DNA of 64,000 nucleotides from Paramecium sonneborni (taxonomy: Eukaryota > Ciliophora > Oligohymenophorea > Peniculida > Parameciidae), in NCBI GenBank assembly GCA_905182985.1, contig CAJJDN010000027.1, forward strand, positions 511,277-575,276, given 5' to 3'. Position 1 is the first letter of the stretch, and each line of letters begins with the position of its first letter. This document shows, in pieces, positions 50,822 through 62,184 of the stretch. The position numbers and the translations under genes are program-made. The notes under the pieces are model-generated. The model was not told the DNA's origin. It saw nothing but the letters and a program-made list of their open reading frames with translations, and did no database searches.

Positions 50822-53155
50822 TCATTCTACAATTATAACATTGTTATCATCTATTCCAATTTCTTCTAAAGTTTAATGATCTTGTAATATTTTTCCTTAA
50901 CAAGTGAGTTTAATTTTATGATTAATTTCAAATACATTTTTGATATAGTCAGCTATTTCATTAATTTTTACATCTTTATCTAATTCAATTTATTGCTAAT
51001 TTTATTTATATTATAAAATGATAATATAGTGCTCCTTTTTATTTATTTAATTCGGTTAGTTATTTTAAACTTCGCAAATTTTAATTAATTTATGTTAAAA
51101 TTATTATTACACCTAAGGTTATTATTACATCTAATGATTTTATTATTATATATATTATTATTATGCTTCTTTCTAAGGATAACTTTATTATTAACTAATA
51201 TCCTTAATCTGTATTTTTTTCTCTTAAACTTCCAAACACATATTATTCTTCAAGTTTTGCTATTTCAAAGAAAAATGAGGGTTAAGTTTGTCTCTATTTA
51301 CAATTAAATCAATGTCGTGTTTTATCTAAAATAATTATTTTATATTCATATTTAAATCTCTTCCTAAGGTATCATCATTCACATCAATTATTTTCGATCG
51401 ATCTTAGTACTTAATTGTCAATTTCAAAGGATATGTACATGTACTTTATATAAAAAGTATTTCTTTATCTTAAAGATTGTATTAATATAAATAATTTTAA
51501 GATTACAATTAAATCCCCTATTTAGTAAAAAGATTTATATCATGACTTATCTTAAATTAATTTTTAATCGATTAAATAAATTAGCTTACTAAGATATTCT
51601 CAACTCCAAAAAATTCATAAACTTGATCTTTGTATTAAACAAAAAATTTTTTGTTATTTTAATTTTTTACTTAATTATCCAAAACTTTAATGGTTGCATT
51701 TCTTTAACCCGGATTTTCCTAAGGTTGGGTAGGGATGATTTTTTTATCGTATAAAATTTCGCATATCAATTGACTTCCATCTTTAATACCTTCCTCATGT
51801 AAAGTTCTATTTGAATTAAGTTTTTTACCCTAAAAAATAAAATATATTTAATTTTAAATTTTTAATTAATTTTTAAAACAATTCTCTAGATGATAGATCT
51901 ATGTTTAGATTGGAATTTTATATTAACTCCTTTTACCTTAAAATTCAATATCGAATTAAATTTATTAATTATTCACTTAATATTATTAATGCTAATAAAT
52001 CCTAACTTAGATTTATACTTCATTTTGAAGGTTATAATATTTAAAAGTTTAATCTCTATGTAATATTGTTCCATTTTCCAAAACTAATTCAATTTTTTGA
52101 ATTTAGTTATTGTTCTCAATTTAACAAATAAGTTCCTCTATTAATGTATCAGGATCAACCTCAATTTTTTAAATATCTTCAGCAATCCTAAGATTTATTT
52201 TTAATACATTATTTTTCTGTCTTTCAATTTAATTTTTAAAAACAATCAAGGTACTATTTTGTTAAATATTCAATGTGCTTATCGATTGATTAAGAGGCAG
52301 TATATTCGAATTAAACTTTAACCCAATACCCGTTTCTTTCTACTAATTTTCAAAGAGAATAATAATCTCTTGTATTAATGTATCATCAGATACTTCAAAA
52401 GGATATTTTACTCCCTTATATTCTAAGAAAATCTCAACATACTTCAATGATCCTTAATACACCTCTTTTTAAAGAACTAAAAGAGATTTATTGTTATTAA
52501 AAGTAATATCAATCAATTTTTAATCTTGTTGCAGAACTATTTTATCACTAAATATACATATGTCTTAAGTAATATTAAAACTTTTCTTAATTTATTGTTC
52601 TAATTCAAATACTTAACAATAAATATTAATAGAAATAATTTTTGTTTCTTTTTAATAACTTATTCTCAATTCAATCATTAATTCTGGCTTATTTAATTAG
52701 TTTAATTTCTTTACTAAAACTTAAGAACTTGCATCTATAGAATAGTTTTTAATAAGAATTTATTCATTCAGATCTTGTTCATTTAACATGAGTCTAAATT
52801 AATCTTTTTGTAAGTAAAATTAAGACTCAGCTTCCACATATAAAACTTAAACAAGGTAATCATTTTAAACATAAACAATTTTTATTTCATTATTATATAC
52901 CAACTTTATTCCTAATAATTGTTATTATGGTTGTTAAATTTATTTAAGTTCCAACTTTCCTCCTGAGACATTTCCTTATTATAATATCTTTAATTCTTTT
53001 TAAAGTTCCTTCCCATTCAGAAATAAAGCTAATTATTAATTCTATTCCATTAATTTTTGCTCTCTTATAATCTTATTAATAACATCCTTGACTAAGGAAT
53101 TTTGACTTATTTAAATCCTTTATCTTTTTCCAAATATTTAGATATCCAATTCCAT
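50822..53155 (-). CDS. Tandem ubiquitin-like domain protein
   Basis: A continuous 777-residue frame, TGA-free over 2.3 kb, running from ATG 53155 to TGA 50824-50822. It is built of about nine ~75-85-residue modules with beta-grasp rhythm: a strand pair, an alternating D/N-rich turn plus amphipathic helix, a GK-L-like strand, a 'tL.e..I.d...l.v' ending. The clearest are residues ~1-75 (FLNGKELQKELKIL), ~435-475 (GKKLNSNRTLHEEGIKDGSQ) and the last ~65 (CQGKILQDHQTLEEIGIDDN). A glutamine-rich linker of ~45 residues precedes the last module. No module ends in GG and the chain ends IIVE, so it is not processed like polyubiquitin. It is likely a scaffold that binds ubiquitin-reading partners. Function unknown. 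Confidence 0.65.
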
Positions 53156-53329
53156 CCAATTTTTATTTTTATTTATAGAATTAGAACTCTGTAGATTTAT
53201 AGCTATATAAGAATACTTATATGATATTTTATATTAATAACCTTATGAATAAAAAAACTAAGGCAAAAAAAAAAGATGGAACAGAGAGAAATTTTGTTTA
53301 TTTTTTGGTATTTCTATTAATAAATATAA

Positions 53330-55415
53330 AAAGATGAATAATTTTTTCAATTTTGTTTTCTTTTTTCTTATTAAGGGTTCTTCATCACTTGATTCAATTA
53401 TTTGTTTTCTTTGTTTACGTTTAGCATGAGTACTTATATTTTATTATAATTATAACTCAATACTCTTTTTTCCTGATTTTATTTCCACAATGTTTTTCGA
53501 TGTAGATTTCATTTTTTTTTCTTTTTTTTACATTTTTAATTCATAACTTAAATCTAATTATAGTATATCTTCGACTTCATTATCTGATTCTTTATTTTCT
53601 TTTTATTTTATTGCACTTTCTTATTTTTTATCAGCAATTATTTTATCAAAATTAATTTCTCCTTATTTTGTTTTTAAAGTATTCTATCAGCTGGGGATGG
53701 TATAGGATTTTTATCTTTAATCAGATATTATTTCATTAAATCTCCAAATCCATATTTTTAAAAAAGATCCATTTCTTCATTGTCTTAAGTAGGAACTTTC
53801 AAAGAATCAACTGGAACTCTTTTGTTTTTCTTATTATTTTTTTTCTTATTCAATTAATTTTAAATCTTCTTCGGCATTTTCTAATTCTGCTTTTCTTTTA
53901 ATTTCAAACTTTTTTTTTCTGAATCAATTTAAGTCACAATTTTTTAATTCTAGTTGTTTTAGTAATTTTTTATTCAGCTTTTTGCTATTAATTTATTCTT
54001 ATAATGATTTAATTTATTATTTGAATGTAGTCATTTTTTCTTCACTAAAATTCCACATAGGCATACTTAAAAAAAGATAATAATATTATTTTTCTAAATT
54101 ATTAATATCAAATTCTTTAATTATTTTAGTGCTTTTAATTTAATCAAGTTGAGTAATTCCTTTGAATCCAAGAGATTAAAGTTTATTGCACATTTAAATT
54201 TTTTTTAATCCACTTAATTAAATGGAATTATCTATCATAGCTTCAATAAATTTGATTTACATTAAACTAATTATAATTCATTTTAATATTTAGAAAGTAA
54301 ATATTGTTTTCTAAGTTAATAGAATTTAATTTTATTTAGAAAGAATTCATCTGGTATTTCAATAACATTAGAATATCTTTTAAGTAATCCATTATGATTA
54401 AATAAGACAAGATAAGTCATAGCTATTGTAGTAGTTAATTTAAAATATTTATCTAGATCTTATTTTAAGACATCATCATGAAGTTTCAATTCAAAACTAA
54501 TCCACTTAAAGAACTAACTTTATATTCTTATTTATTATGATTAAGTAAAGTATGAATAATCTTTCTTTATGTTGGCTTTAGTCCATCTAAACTAGAAGGT
54601 ATTTGATATTCTTTATCTCTTTATATTTCTTTTTTATAGGAACCAAGAAACCTTCTACTATCTAATCAACTATATAATTAACATGTGTTCCCCCTCTTAT
54701 TGTATTTATAGAATTCACAAATGAAACCCAACCAAATTAACCATCTGAAGAACTTATCAATACTGGTTTATTCTAAAATGAATATGCAAATTTCCCATTT
54801 ATACCATATAATTATGCATAATCCTTAAAATTATTTATTCCAATCTTCTTCACATTCAAATATACATCAATTGGTAAAATACCTGCCATATTTTCTGTCC
54901 AAAACATTGTAAAATTCTTATGTTCATGAATTGTTTCTATTTAAAATAAGAACTAAAAAAATTTGCTAACTTTGCTCCAAAATCATTTCTACCTCCTGTA
55001 ACTTTCTATTCTGAATCATCATAATTAGAAGATAACAATAATCTTCCAAATATCATCTCTGGTATATATATATTGTTTTATTTAAGTATTTATATTGGAA
55101 TGCCTGGTCCAGCATTCTCTATCATTTTAAAATCATTATCTACTGTCACAGATATTCTATCTGTAGATTTATCTCTCTAATAATTATCTGCTGCTATCAC
55201 CAATATCTCATCAAATATCTTATATAATCCTCAACAATAAATATATTCCTCTAATTTAAAACTGATCTAATCACTGTCTTCAAATATCCATTATTCTTAA
55301 TCTGATATCTCAACACTTCCTATGCAAGTATCCGGTCTCAATAAAATATGGTCAACTTATGAAACCATCTTATAAACATCCTCTACATTCTTTGATATCT
55401 TTTAAATTATTTATT
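53330..55415 (-). pseudogene. DNA topoisomerase II relic with large internal deletions
   Basis: Fragments in order match eukaryotic TOP2: NVEDVYKMVSQVDHILLRPD, then the ATPase motif VTGGRNDFGAKL, NIYIPEMIFGRLLLSSNYDD, SDGQFGWVSFVNSINTIRGG, THVNYIVDQIV, then IPSSLDGLKPTQRKI and later YFKLTTTIAMTYLVLFNHNG and a lysine-rich coiled C-terminus. Missing are the whole Toprim domain (expected between about 54640 and 54620) and the region with the catalytic tyrosine (junction near 54500-54520). There is an in-frame TGA in the N-terminal region (YC-TGA-GLYKIFDE) and at least three frame shifts. It cannot be an active enzyme. It is a decayed paralogue of an essential gene. Confidence 0.8.
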
Positions 55416-56118
55416 TGGAGGGATTAATTATAATTATTAATATTCTAACAACAATTGTTACTCTATATCATTTATTATTAGTATTATCAACTCTCTTTAT
55501 TTACTTATTCTAAATAACCATCATCTCATTCATAATTTCTTAAATTTTTATTATAATAATTTATCATTATCTTTATTAAAATAATCATTATTACTTAAAA
55601 TATAAATTGTAAAGAATGCTCATTTTTAAGATTGTCTTTTGAGAAGTAACTTTAATTTTTAAAATATAAAAACATTACTAATCCTAAATGTCTAATTTCA
55701 TTCATAAAAATTAAGACTATGCTTTAGACTTTAAAAATTTGCTCTTCACTTAATTAATAAATGTTTTACAAATAAAAATTAATTATTGAATAAAAGCTAA
55801 ATATATTTAATTTTTGGGGTTGCTCAGATTATAGAGTATTTTTAAAAGTTAAAACAAAAACATGGGTTTGTATTCAATTATAAAATTAAATAGAATTCTT
55901 AAATCTATATTATTTTTTGTTATTGCTTCTTTATGTTTAATTTTAATTTCGAATTTTGTGCTTGAATTCAATCAAATTATTGCATTCTTTAATAACTTTA
56001 GGAATTTTTGAATAATGTTTCTCATTATTTTCATTGCTCTTCTTTTTTTAAATTTCTCAAAATTATTAGAAAATACTCCTCGCATAAATTCAAAACATTA
56101 AAAAAATATTTATATATC
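55416..56118. other. AT-rich stretch, only a short open frame
   Basis: No domain or RNA gene is seen. A 49-codon plus frame at about 55862-56010 encodes a hydrophobic peptide (MGLYSIIKLNRILKSILFFV). It might be a remnant of the N-terminus of the following gene. Confidence 0.4.
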
Positions 56119-56634
56119 ATGGCACCATTAATTACATTTTTAAAAGTATTATTTCTAAATACAATACTTTATGAAAACTGTAGGACTGATCAGATTTAGG
56201 ATTGTAGATATACAGATTTTTTAATTACTGGAGCTACCTCTTCAACTATTGATAGATGTGGTTCAGGTTCTTAAAGCTTATACTTGGGACCATATGGGTT
56301 TAAGACAACTGTAACAAAAACCTTTACTAATCTAACCCCTAAAAGTAATCTATAGTTATCAGTTGGTATATGGAAATTTGACACTTGGGATGGGGAAGGA
56401 GTTTAAATTTGGGCAAATGATGTTCTTTTGGGAAATATAATTATTGGTCATGATGATGGAACGAGATTATGTAGAACCAATGTAGATAATGACTTATTAG
56501 TACACGTGACAAAATAATTTTAAGTTTAAGAAACAAGTTTGACAATTAAGTTTGTTGATGATTTGAACGAACCTCTAAATAATGGTAAATCCTTAATGAT
56601 AATAAATTAGAATCCTGGGGATTTCGCGATTTGA
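56119..56634 (+). CDS. Fragment of a secreted or surface beta-domain protein
   Basis: 171 residues with no intron. It has a short hydrophobic start (MAPLITFLKVLFLNTILY), then a cysteine-containing beta-rich domain with the phrase LQLSVGIWKFDTWDGEGVQI and WANDVLLGNIIIGHDDG, ending GKSLMIINQNPGDFAI. The W-K-F/I-D-(T/S)-W-D-x-E motif marks a domain repeated in very large ciliate surface and secreted proteins. Here only one domain remains and a TGA follows at once, so this is a truncated copy or the surviving start of a decayed larger gene. Downstream sequence shows no continuation I can recognise. Confidence 0.5.
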
Positions 56635-57698
56635 TTATTTAAATATTTATCCCATGCATTAATCTCTATAGTGAATGCAATTATTAAGGAAATTTATATT
56701 AAATATGTAAAGGGGAATAATTATAATCATCAAAAAATATTCCTTTTGAGATTAAATCAATCTAACTTAGTCCCAATACATAAATCAAATTAAAGAGTCC
56801 TCATTACTTTGGAGGAAATTAGATTGAATTTACTACTTCTCAACCTTGCTTAGATAGTTTTAAAGTAATTTTTAAGAAATTATGCTAGTTTCCTAAATAT
56901 ATGAAACCAAATTGAACATATTTAAGACTAAATAAACATTTGATAATTTCTTATTATTAATCTTATCAATTTGTAATCAATATAAATAAGAAATTCACAT
57001 TTATAAGCGGAATCTTTTGCCTCTTTAGATGTCTTATAGATCTATACATTTGTTCGATCTTACTGAATAAGCTATTTTTTTATTTATTTTTGATTATCAA
57101 TTATCAGAAGTTTTATTTTTTTATATCATTTAACAACTTAAAATATTAAGTAATTTTTTCTCATTTAATATTGAAATATGAGCTAATTTCCATTATTTGA
57201 TATCGTGAGAGCATTACAACAACTATAATCATAAATGCTTAAACTTATTGAAAAAATTCTATTTTTTAGATTTATTTGCAATTTTTCATCTACTTACTAA
57301 TAGCTTTTTATTAATTTTCAGATAATGTATTGATTAATTATCAATCCGATATTAAGAATTGATTTTACTTACTAATAGTTCTAGAACTTTAAAAAAAAAA
57401 ATTTATTTTTAATATAATTATTTAATTTTTATGTTTATTTTACTTATTTGAAATAACGCAATTTATTAATTTAATAATTTATAACTATAAATGTTTGAAA
57501 ATGGTGGTATAGATAATATTTTCTCATACTTAGAATGATTGAAAAATTAAAATTTTTAATTTAAAATAGAAGCATATATATATAAAAATTGTATTTAGAT
57601 TTCAATAAGAATATAATCGATTTCTAATGGTTGATGATTGAATTTATAAAAATTAATAAATGAATTAAAATCAATATTAACAAAGTTTAAACATAATA
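56635..57698. other. About 1 kb AT-rich stretch without a supported gene
   Basis: TGAs are frequent in every frame and no domain, RNA gene or tandem repeat is recognised. The right part (from 57447) belongs to the assembly repeat. Confidence 0.5.
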
Positions 57699-58181
57699 TC
57701 AGAGAAGATGTCTTTACAATTCACCAATGAAACTTTTGGTTATTTCCGTTATTTCAGGAAATAAATTTATAGAAGAGATAAGTTATTTTAATTCTTCTAT
57801 TTTCTCATTATTAGGTTGGAGAGTAGAATTTTTCAATTATTAAGTGGTGTCTTGATTATTAGGATTTAATTCTTAACTTCCTTTTCTTTCAAACAGTCTA
57901 TTTCTTAAATGCTTATAGTATCTGTTTTTCACCATGCTATATGATTTGTTAGGAAAGAAAGTGGCAATTTTAACGAATTTAGGTCCTAATTCTTTAACAT
58001 ATTAAAGAATGCTATCATCTTCTTCTTTAGTAAATGTAGAATTTTATGAGATTTTATGTATTTTATAATAGCATAATTCTCTCTTTCTTTGCCTTCGATT
58101 TGTTGATTATGAAGATCGTCTAGGAGGAGAATATTCTTCATATTTCCAAACTCTTGAAGGTATACGCTTTTCTCTTTGCAT
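57699..58181 (-). CDS. Myb/SANT-like DNA-binding protein
   Basis: 160 residues, intronless, from ATG 58181 to TGA 57701-57699. The N-terminus is basic (MQREKRIPSRVWKYEEYSPP, then RRSSQSTNRRQRKR). Residues ~56-105 form one Myb-like repeat: FTKEEDDSILQYVKELGPKF, followed by VKIATFFPNKSYSMVKNRYY. The usual spaced tryptophans are F, F and Y, which is common in diverged Myb repeats. The C-terminus is helical. A role as a transcription or chromatin factor is likely. An identical copy at 58906-59388 is an assembly duplicate. Confidence 0.75.
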
Positions 58182-58905
58182 AAATTAATTATAAATATGA
58201 ATTAATCAAAAAGTATTTCTCTTCAACTTTTAAATTAGTGAAAGAGTTGATAGATTGAGTTTATTACATTATTTTATCAGACAGATACAATCTCTCTTTC
58301 AGGTTCATAGAAATAGATATTCAACTGAAAATTAAGTCAAACTTTATTTTGCTAAACTCTTTGAAATCAACAATATACTGTATTACAAATTAAGGAAATA
58401 ATATTCTAAACTATTATTAATATAATATTATATTTAAAATAATTCAAATGATTTATCTATGAAACATAATTGTAATGAATTGATGTTAAATCAATTGAAC
58501 TAACTTATGAAATTAATAACCATTTGAAAGTATATAAATACTTTTTATGAAATGTTAAATTAATTATATATATATTTAATCAAAAGATAGTACAGGGATC
58601 ACATGTCCTATTCTTTTTATCTTTATTTTTAAAAGAATCTATTGAAACATTTNTTTGAAATAACGCAATTTATTAATTTAATAATTTATAACTATAAATG
58701 TTTGAAAATGGTGGTATAGATAATATTTTCTCATACTTAGAATGATTGAAAAATTAAAATTTTTAATTTAAAATAGAAGCATATATATATAAAAATTGTA
58801 TTTAGATTTCAATAAGAATATAATCGATTTCTAATGGTTGATGATTGAATTTATAAAAATTAATAAATGAATTAAAATCAATATTAACAAAGTTTAAACA
58901 TAATA

Positions 58906-59388
58906 TCAGAGAAGATGTCTTTACAATTCACCAATGAAACTTTTGGTTATTTCCGTTATTTCAGGAAATAAATTTATAGAAGAGATAAGTTATTTTAATT
59001 CTTCTATTTTCTCATTATTAGGTTGGAGAGTAGAATTTTTCAATTATTAAGTGGTGTCTTGATTATTAGGATTTAATTCTTAACTTCCTTTTCTTTCAAA
59101 CAGTCTATTTCTTAAATGCTTATAGTATCTGTTTTTCACCATGCTATATGATTTGTTAGGAAAGAAAGTGGCAATTTTAACGAATTTAGGTCCTAATTCT
59201 TTAACATATTAAAGAATGCTATCATCTTCTTCTTTAGTAAATGTAGAATTTTATGAGATTTTATGTATTTTATAATAGCATAATTCTCTCTTTCTTTGCC
59301 TTCGATTTGTTGATTATGAAGATCGTCTAGGAGGAGAATATTCTTCATATTTCCAAACTCTTGAAGGTATACGCTTTTCTCTTTGCAT
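58906..59388 (-). CDS. Second copy of the Myb-like gene
   Basis: Identical to 57699-58181, displaced by 1207 bp. It is an assembly duplicate. In true genome order this copy is the one adjacent to the CaaX gene, with a 398-bp non-coding gap (59389-59786) that contains no gene I can see. Confidence 0.7.
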
Positions 59389-59786
59389 AAATTAATTATA
59401 AATATGAATTAATCAAAAAGTATTTCTCTTCAACTTTTAAATTAGTGAAAGAGTTGATAGATTGAGTTTATTACATTATTTTATCAGACAGATACAATCT
59501 CTCTTTCAGGTTCATAGAAATAGATATTCAACTGAAAATTAAGTCAAACTTTATTTTGCTAAACTCTTTGAAATCAACAATATACTGTATTACAAATTAA
59601 GGAAATAATATTCTAAACTATTATTAATATAATATTATATTTAAAATAATTCAAATGATTTATCTATGAAACATAATTGTAATGAATTGATGTTAAATCA
59701 ATTGAACTAACTTATGAAATTAATAACCATTTGAAAGTATATAAATACTTTTTATGAAATGTTAAATTAATTATATATATATTTAA

Positions 59787-60882
59787 TCAAAAGATAGTAC
59801 AGGGATCACATGTCCTATTCTTTTTATCTTTATTTTTAAAAGAATCTATTGAAACATTTTCATGTTCATCAAATTATTTGAAATCAAATGCTGAATTCAA
59901 TTTATTTTCTTATGATTTTCTCAAGGCATAAGATCTAGAGCAAGAATCAGAATTAAGTGTAAGCTTTAATAATTTTTCAAGAGATTACTTATAATAAAGC
60001 ATGCTTTCCTTTATAAACTCTTACTTTCTGTCTATCAGGACTTAAAGAAGCATTAAGCTGATCTTCAGGAAGAGATTCATTTGTTTTTCTATGATCTAAT
60101 TATTATTCAATATCTCTTATTTTTTGAGTATAATATTCTTCTTTTTCTTTTTTTGATTACTTCAGTTATTCAATTTCATTTTTTAATTAATTTAATTAGT
60201 TCTTGATTTGATTTTATGGTTATATTTCACTTCTTTTTCTCTTCAAAGTAGATGTTCGACCTATATAATATTTTTTATCATGCTCTTAATCTTCTAATTT
60301 CATCATATTTTCATAGATTTACTCCCCTTGAGATTTTACTGATTATAATTTTTGTTTTGCAAGTAGAATTTCATCATCAATTTACTCAAAAACTTCTTCT
60401 GCTTGATTTTTTGCAATTTCAGTGTTTCTTTATCTTTCCTTACAAATAATTATTTCATCTTAAAGATCTTAAACTTTTTCTTATATTTCTTAAATTTAAA
60501 GTTTTTTAACAGTTGATTTCTCTTTATTAGAAGAAAGGATTTCTTAATGTTTTTATTATAATTCAGAAATATAACTAGGCATATTAGTAGATGTGAATCT
60601 CATTTATTGATTAGTTTCTCTAGGAGTAACATATTATTGAATTTATATAGATTATGATTAAGGAAGGTTATCTAAACAGAGACTCTGTTTTTTCATATGA
60701 GATTTATTCTTTGGTAAATTAAATGAATTGAAATTCTCTTTTAATGCTTATTTCTCTGATAGCATTACTTCTAAATAGTCGATCATTGAATGAGCTTTTT
60801 CTAATTGTTCTTGATAACATTTTATTTATGAACTAGGTGAGAGACTTGGAGATGGAGGCTAGAAATCAGATGATGTTGACAT
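59787..60882 (-). CDS. Coiled-coil protein with C-terminal CaaX box
   Basis: 356 residues with one 25-nt intron (59964-59988). After a S/P/Q-rich head it is mostly coiled coil (QIQEIQEKVQDLQDEIIICK, EIEQLKQSKKEKEEYYTQKI). The last residues are KNRTCDPCTIF. The final four, C-T-I-F, form a CaaX prenylation box; phenylalanine at the end is accepted by geranylgeranyltransferase I. This suggests anchoring to a membrane, with a coiled coil extending into the cytosol. The intron is needed to reach this C-terminus; without it the frame stops early. Partner and role are unknown. Confidence 0.65.
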
Positions 60883-60928
60883 AAATTTGAAATTAAATTA
60901 TAATGAATGTTAGTTATTATATAAATTA

Positions 60929-61093
60929 ATGAATTAGTAATAAAAATTGATGAACACTAACCATGAAAGAAGATAAATAGAAGATATTATTCGTTAGGTT
61001 AAAGGTCCTTATTAGCCATTTTACAAGAAAATTAAACTTAAATATTTAGTACAAATTTTGTAAGAGATTTGGGAAGAAGATGAGGACTATTGA
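60929..61093 (+). CDS. Short open frame, 54 aa
   Basis: Runs from ATG 60929 to TGA 61091-61093. It encodes a charged helical peptide (RRQIEDIIRQVKGPYQPFYK). It starts 46 bp from the start of the CaaX gene on the other strand. It could be a small gene, a remnant or chance. No family is recognised. Confidence 0.3.
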
Positions 61094-61119
61094 TTATTTT
61101 AATATTATCATAATAATTT

Positions 61120-62146
61120 GATTTCAGAATTTACCTTAGCTTTTCCATTAGCACTTTCTTAATATTCCAATGATTCAATATAGTATTATTTAGCTTCTTC
61201 ATATCTTCCAAGTTATGAATATACCTATCACAGATTCATTAATAATTCCCCTATATTTGATATTATAATTTGAGAATCATAAATTCTTATCATAATTGAT
61301 CTTCAACTTTAAAAATCACAACATTAGGACATCTCCTAAGCTAATTCAAGTAATAAATATAAATCATTAACTTCTGTTTATTCCATTCTCTATAAACATA
61401 TTATTTTGCTTATTATCCTCTTTTTTAAAACTATACAATTTAATGCAAGATATCCCCAAACTTGACCATTGAAAGGTTCTTATATATCTGCCTAACAATC
61501 TATTGGATCTCTCAATCTTAAATTTGTAATCCCTAATCCTAATCATGATAATGAACTATTAGGTTATTGATTTAAAGCTTTTTCAAAAATTCCCCTGGCA
61601 TCTTACCATGATTTATGCTTCAAATATAAGTAACCTAATCTTAATTATATTTCAAAAGATCTCTTAGATTTTATTGAAAGTGCTTTTAAGAATATTTCTT
61701 CAGCTTCATTAAATTATTCTGTTTATCTTCTGAATTTAAAAACTACTTTTCTTACTCAAATAAAATTTCTAAATGCTTCTACTTTTATTATTCTTCTTCT
61801 TCCTCTTAAATCAAAACTCTTCTAGATTTTTTGAATCCTTTTTAATACTCTTCATTTTTCTCTTTTTCTGTTTATTCTCTTGCTCTTATTTTACCAAACA
61901 TATCATCTCCTTTATAATGTATCACATTTGCAAATATTCCTGGATTTATTTCATCTGTTATTCTCAAATCATCAGTAAATCCATAAAAACCCTTTTATTA
62001 TGCTAATGTCTCATTGATAGATTTATTTTAAGTGTTTCTATTGGATTATTTACTTATTCTAAAAGAGACAATAATTTTGGATCTGCTTCAATTAAAATTA
62101 ATAAGTATTATGTAATAAAATAATTCACCACCTTCCACTGCTTCAT
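61120..62146 (-). pseudogene. TPR-protein relic
   Basis: Reading down from about 62146, pieces show a helical start (MKQWKVVNYFITQYLLILIE), a GFYGFTDDLRITDEINPGIF block, a Q/E-rich coiled coil, and then TPR units (FNEAEEIFLKALSIKSK, LGYLYLKHKSWQDARGIFEK, RYEEAKQYYIESLEYQ). The reading frame changes at least three times. In one TPR the codon for an expected tryptophan (SSLSxLGLG) is TGA, a plausible TGG to TGA mutation. The intact protein would be a scaffold, possibly ciliary; the exact family is not certain. Confidence 0.55.
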
Positions 62147-62184
62147 TTGTGCTTGACAAACTTAAACATTTTAGAAAAACTTAA

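Larger units (their letters stand above)
57447..59859. repeat. Exact direct repeat around a single N (assembly overlap)
   Basis: Bases 57447-58652 recur as 58654-59859 (1206 bp, offset 1207), joined by the N at 58653. It duplicates the Myb-like gene and the last codons of the CaaX coiled-coil gene. Confidence 0.9.

Noticed and set aside
51092..51307. Plus-strand leucine-rich open frame
   Set aside because: Antisense to the Q-rich linker of the ubiquitin-like gene; runs of TTA/TAA explain the leucines.
61773..62006. Plus-strand hydrophobic open frame resembling a membrane protein
   Set aside because: Antisense to the E/Q/K-rich coiled coil of the TPR relic, which makes F/L/S codons on the other strand.
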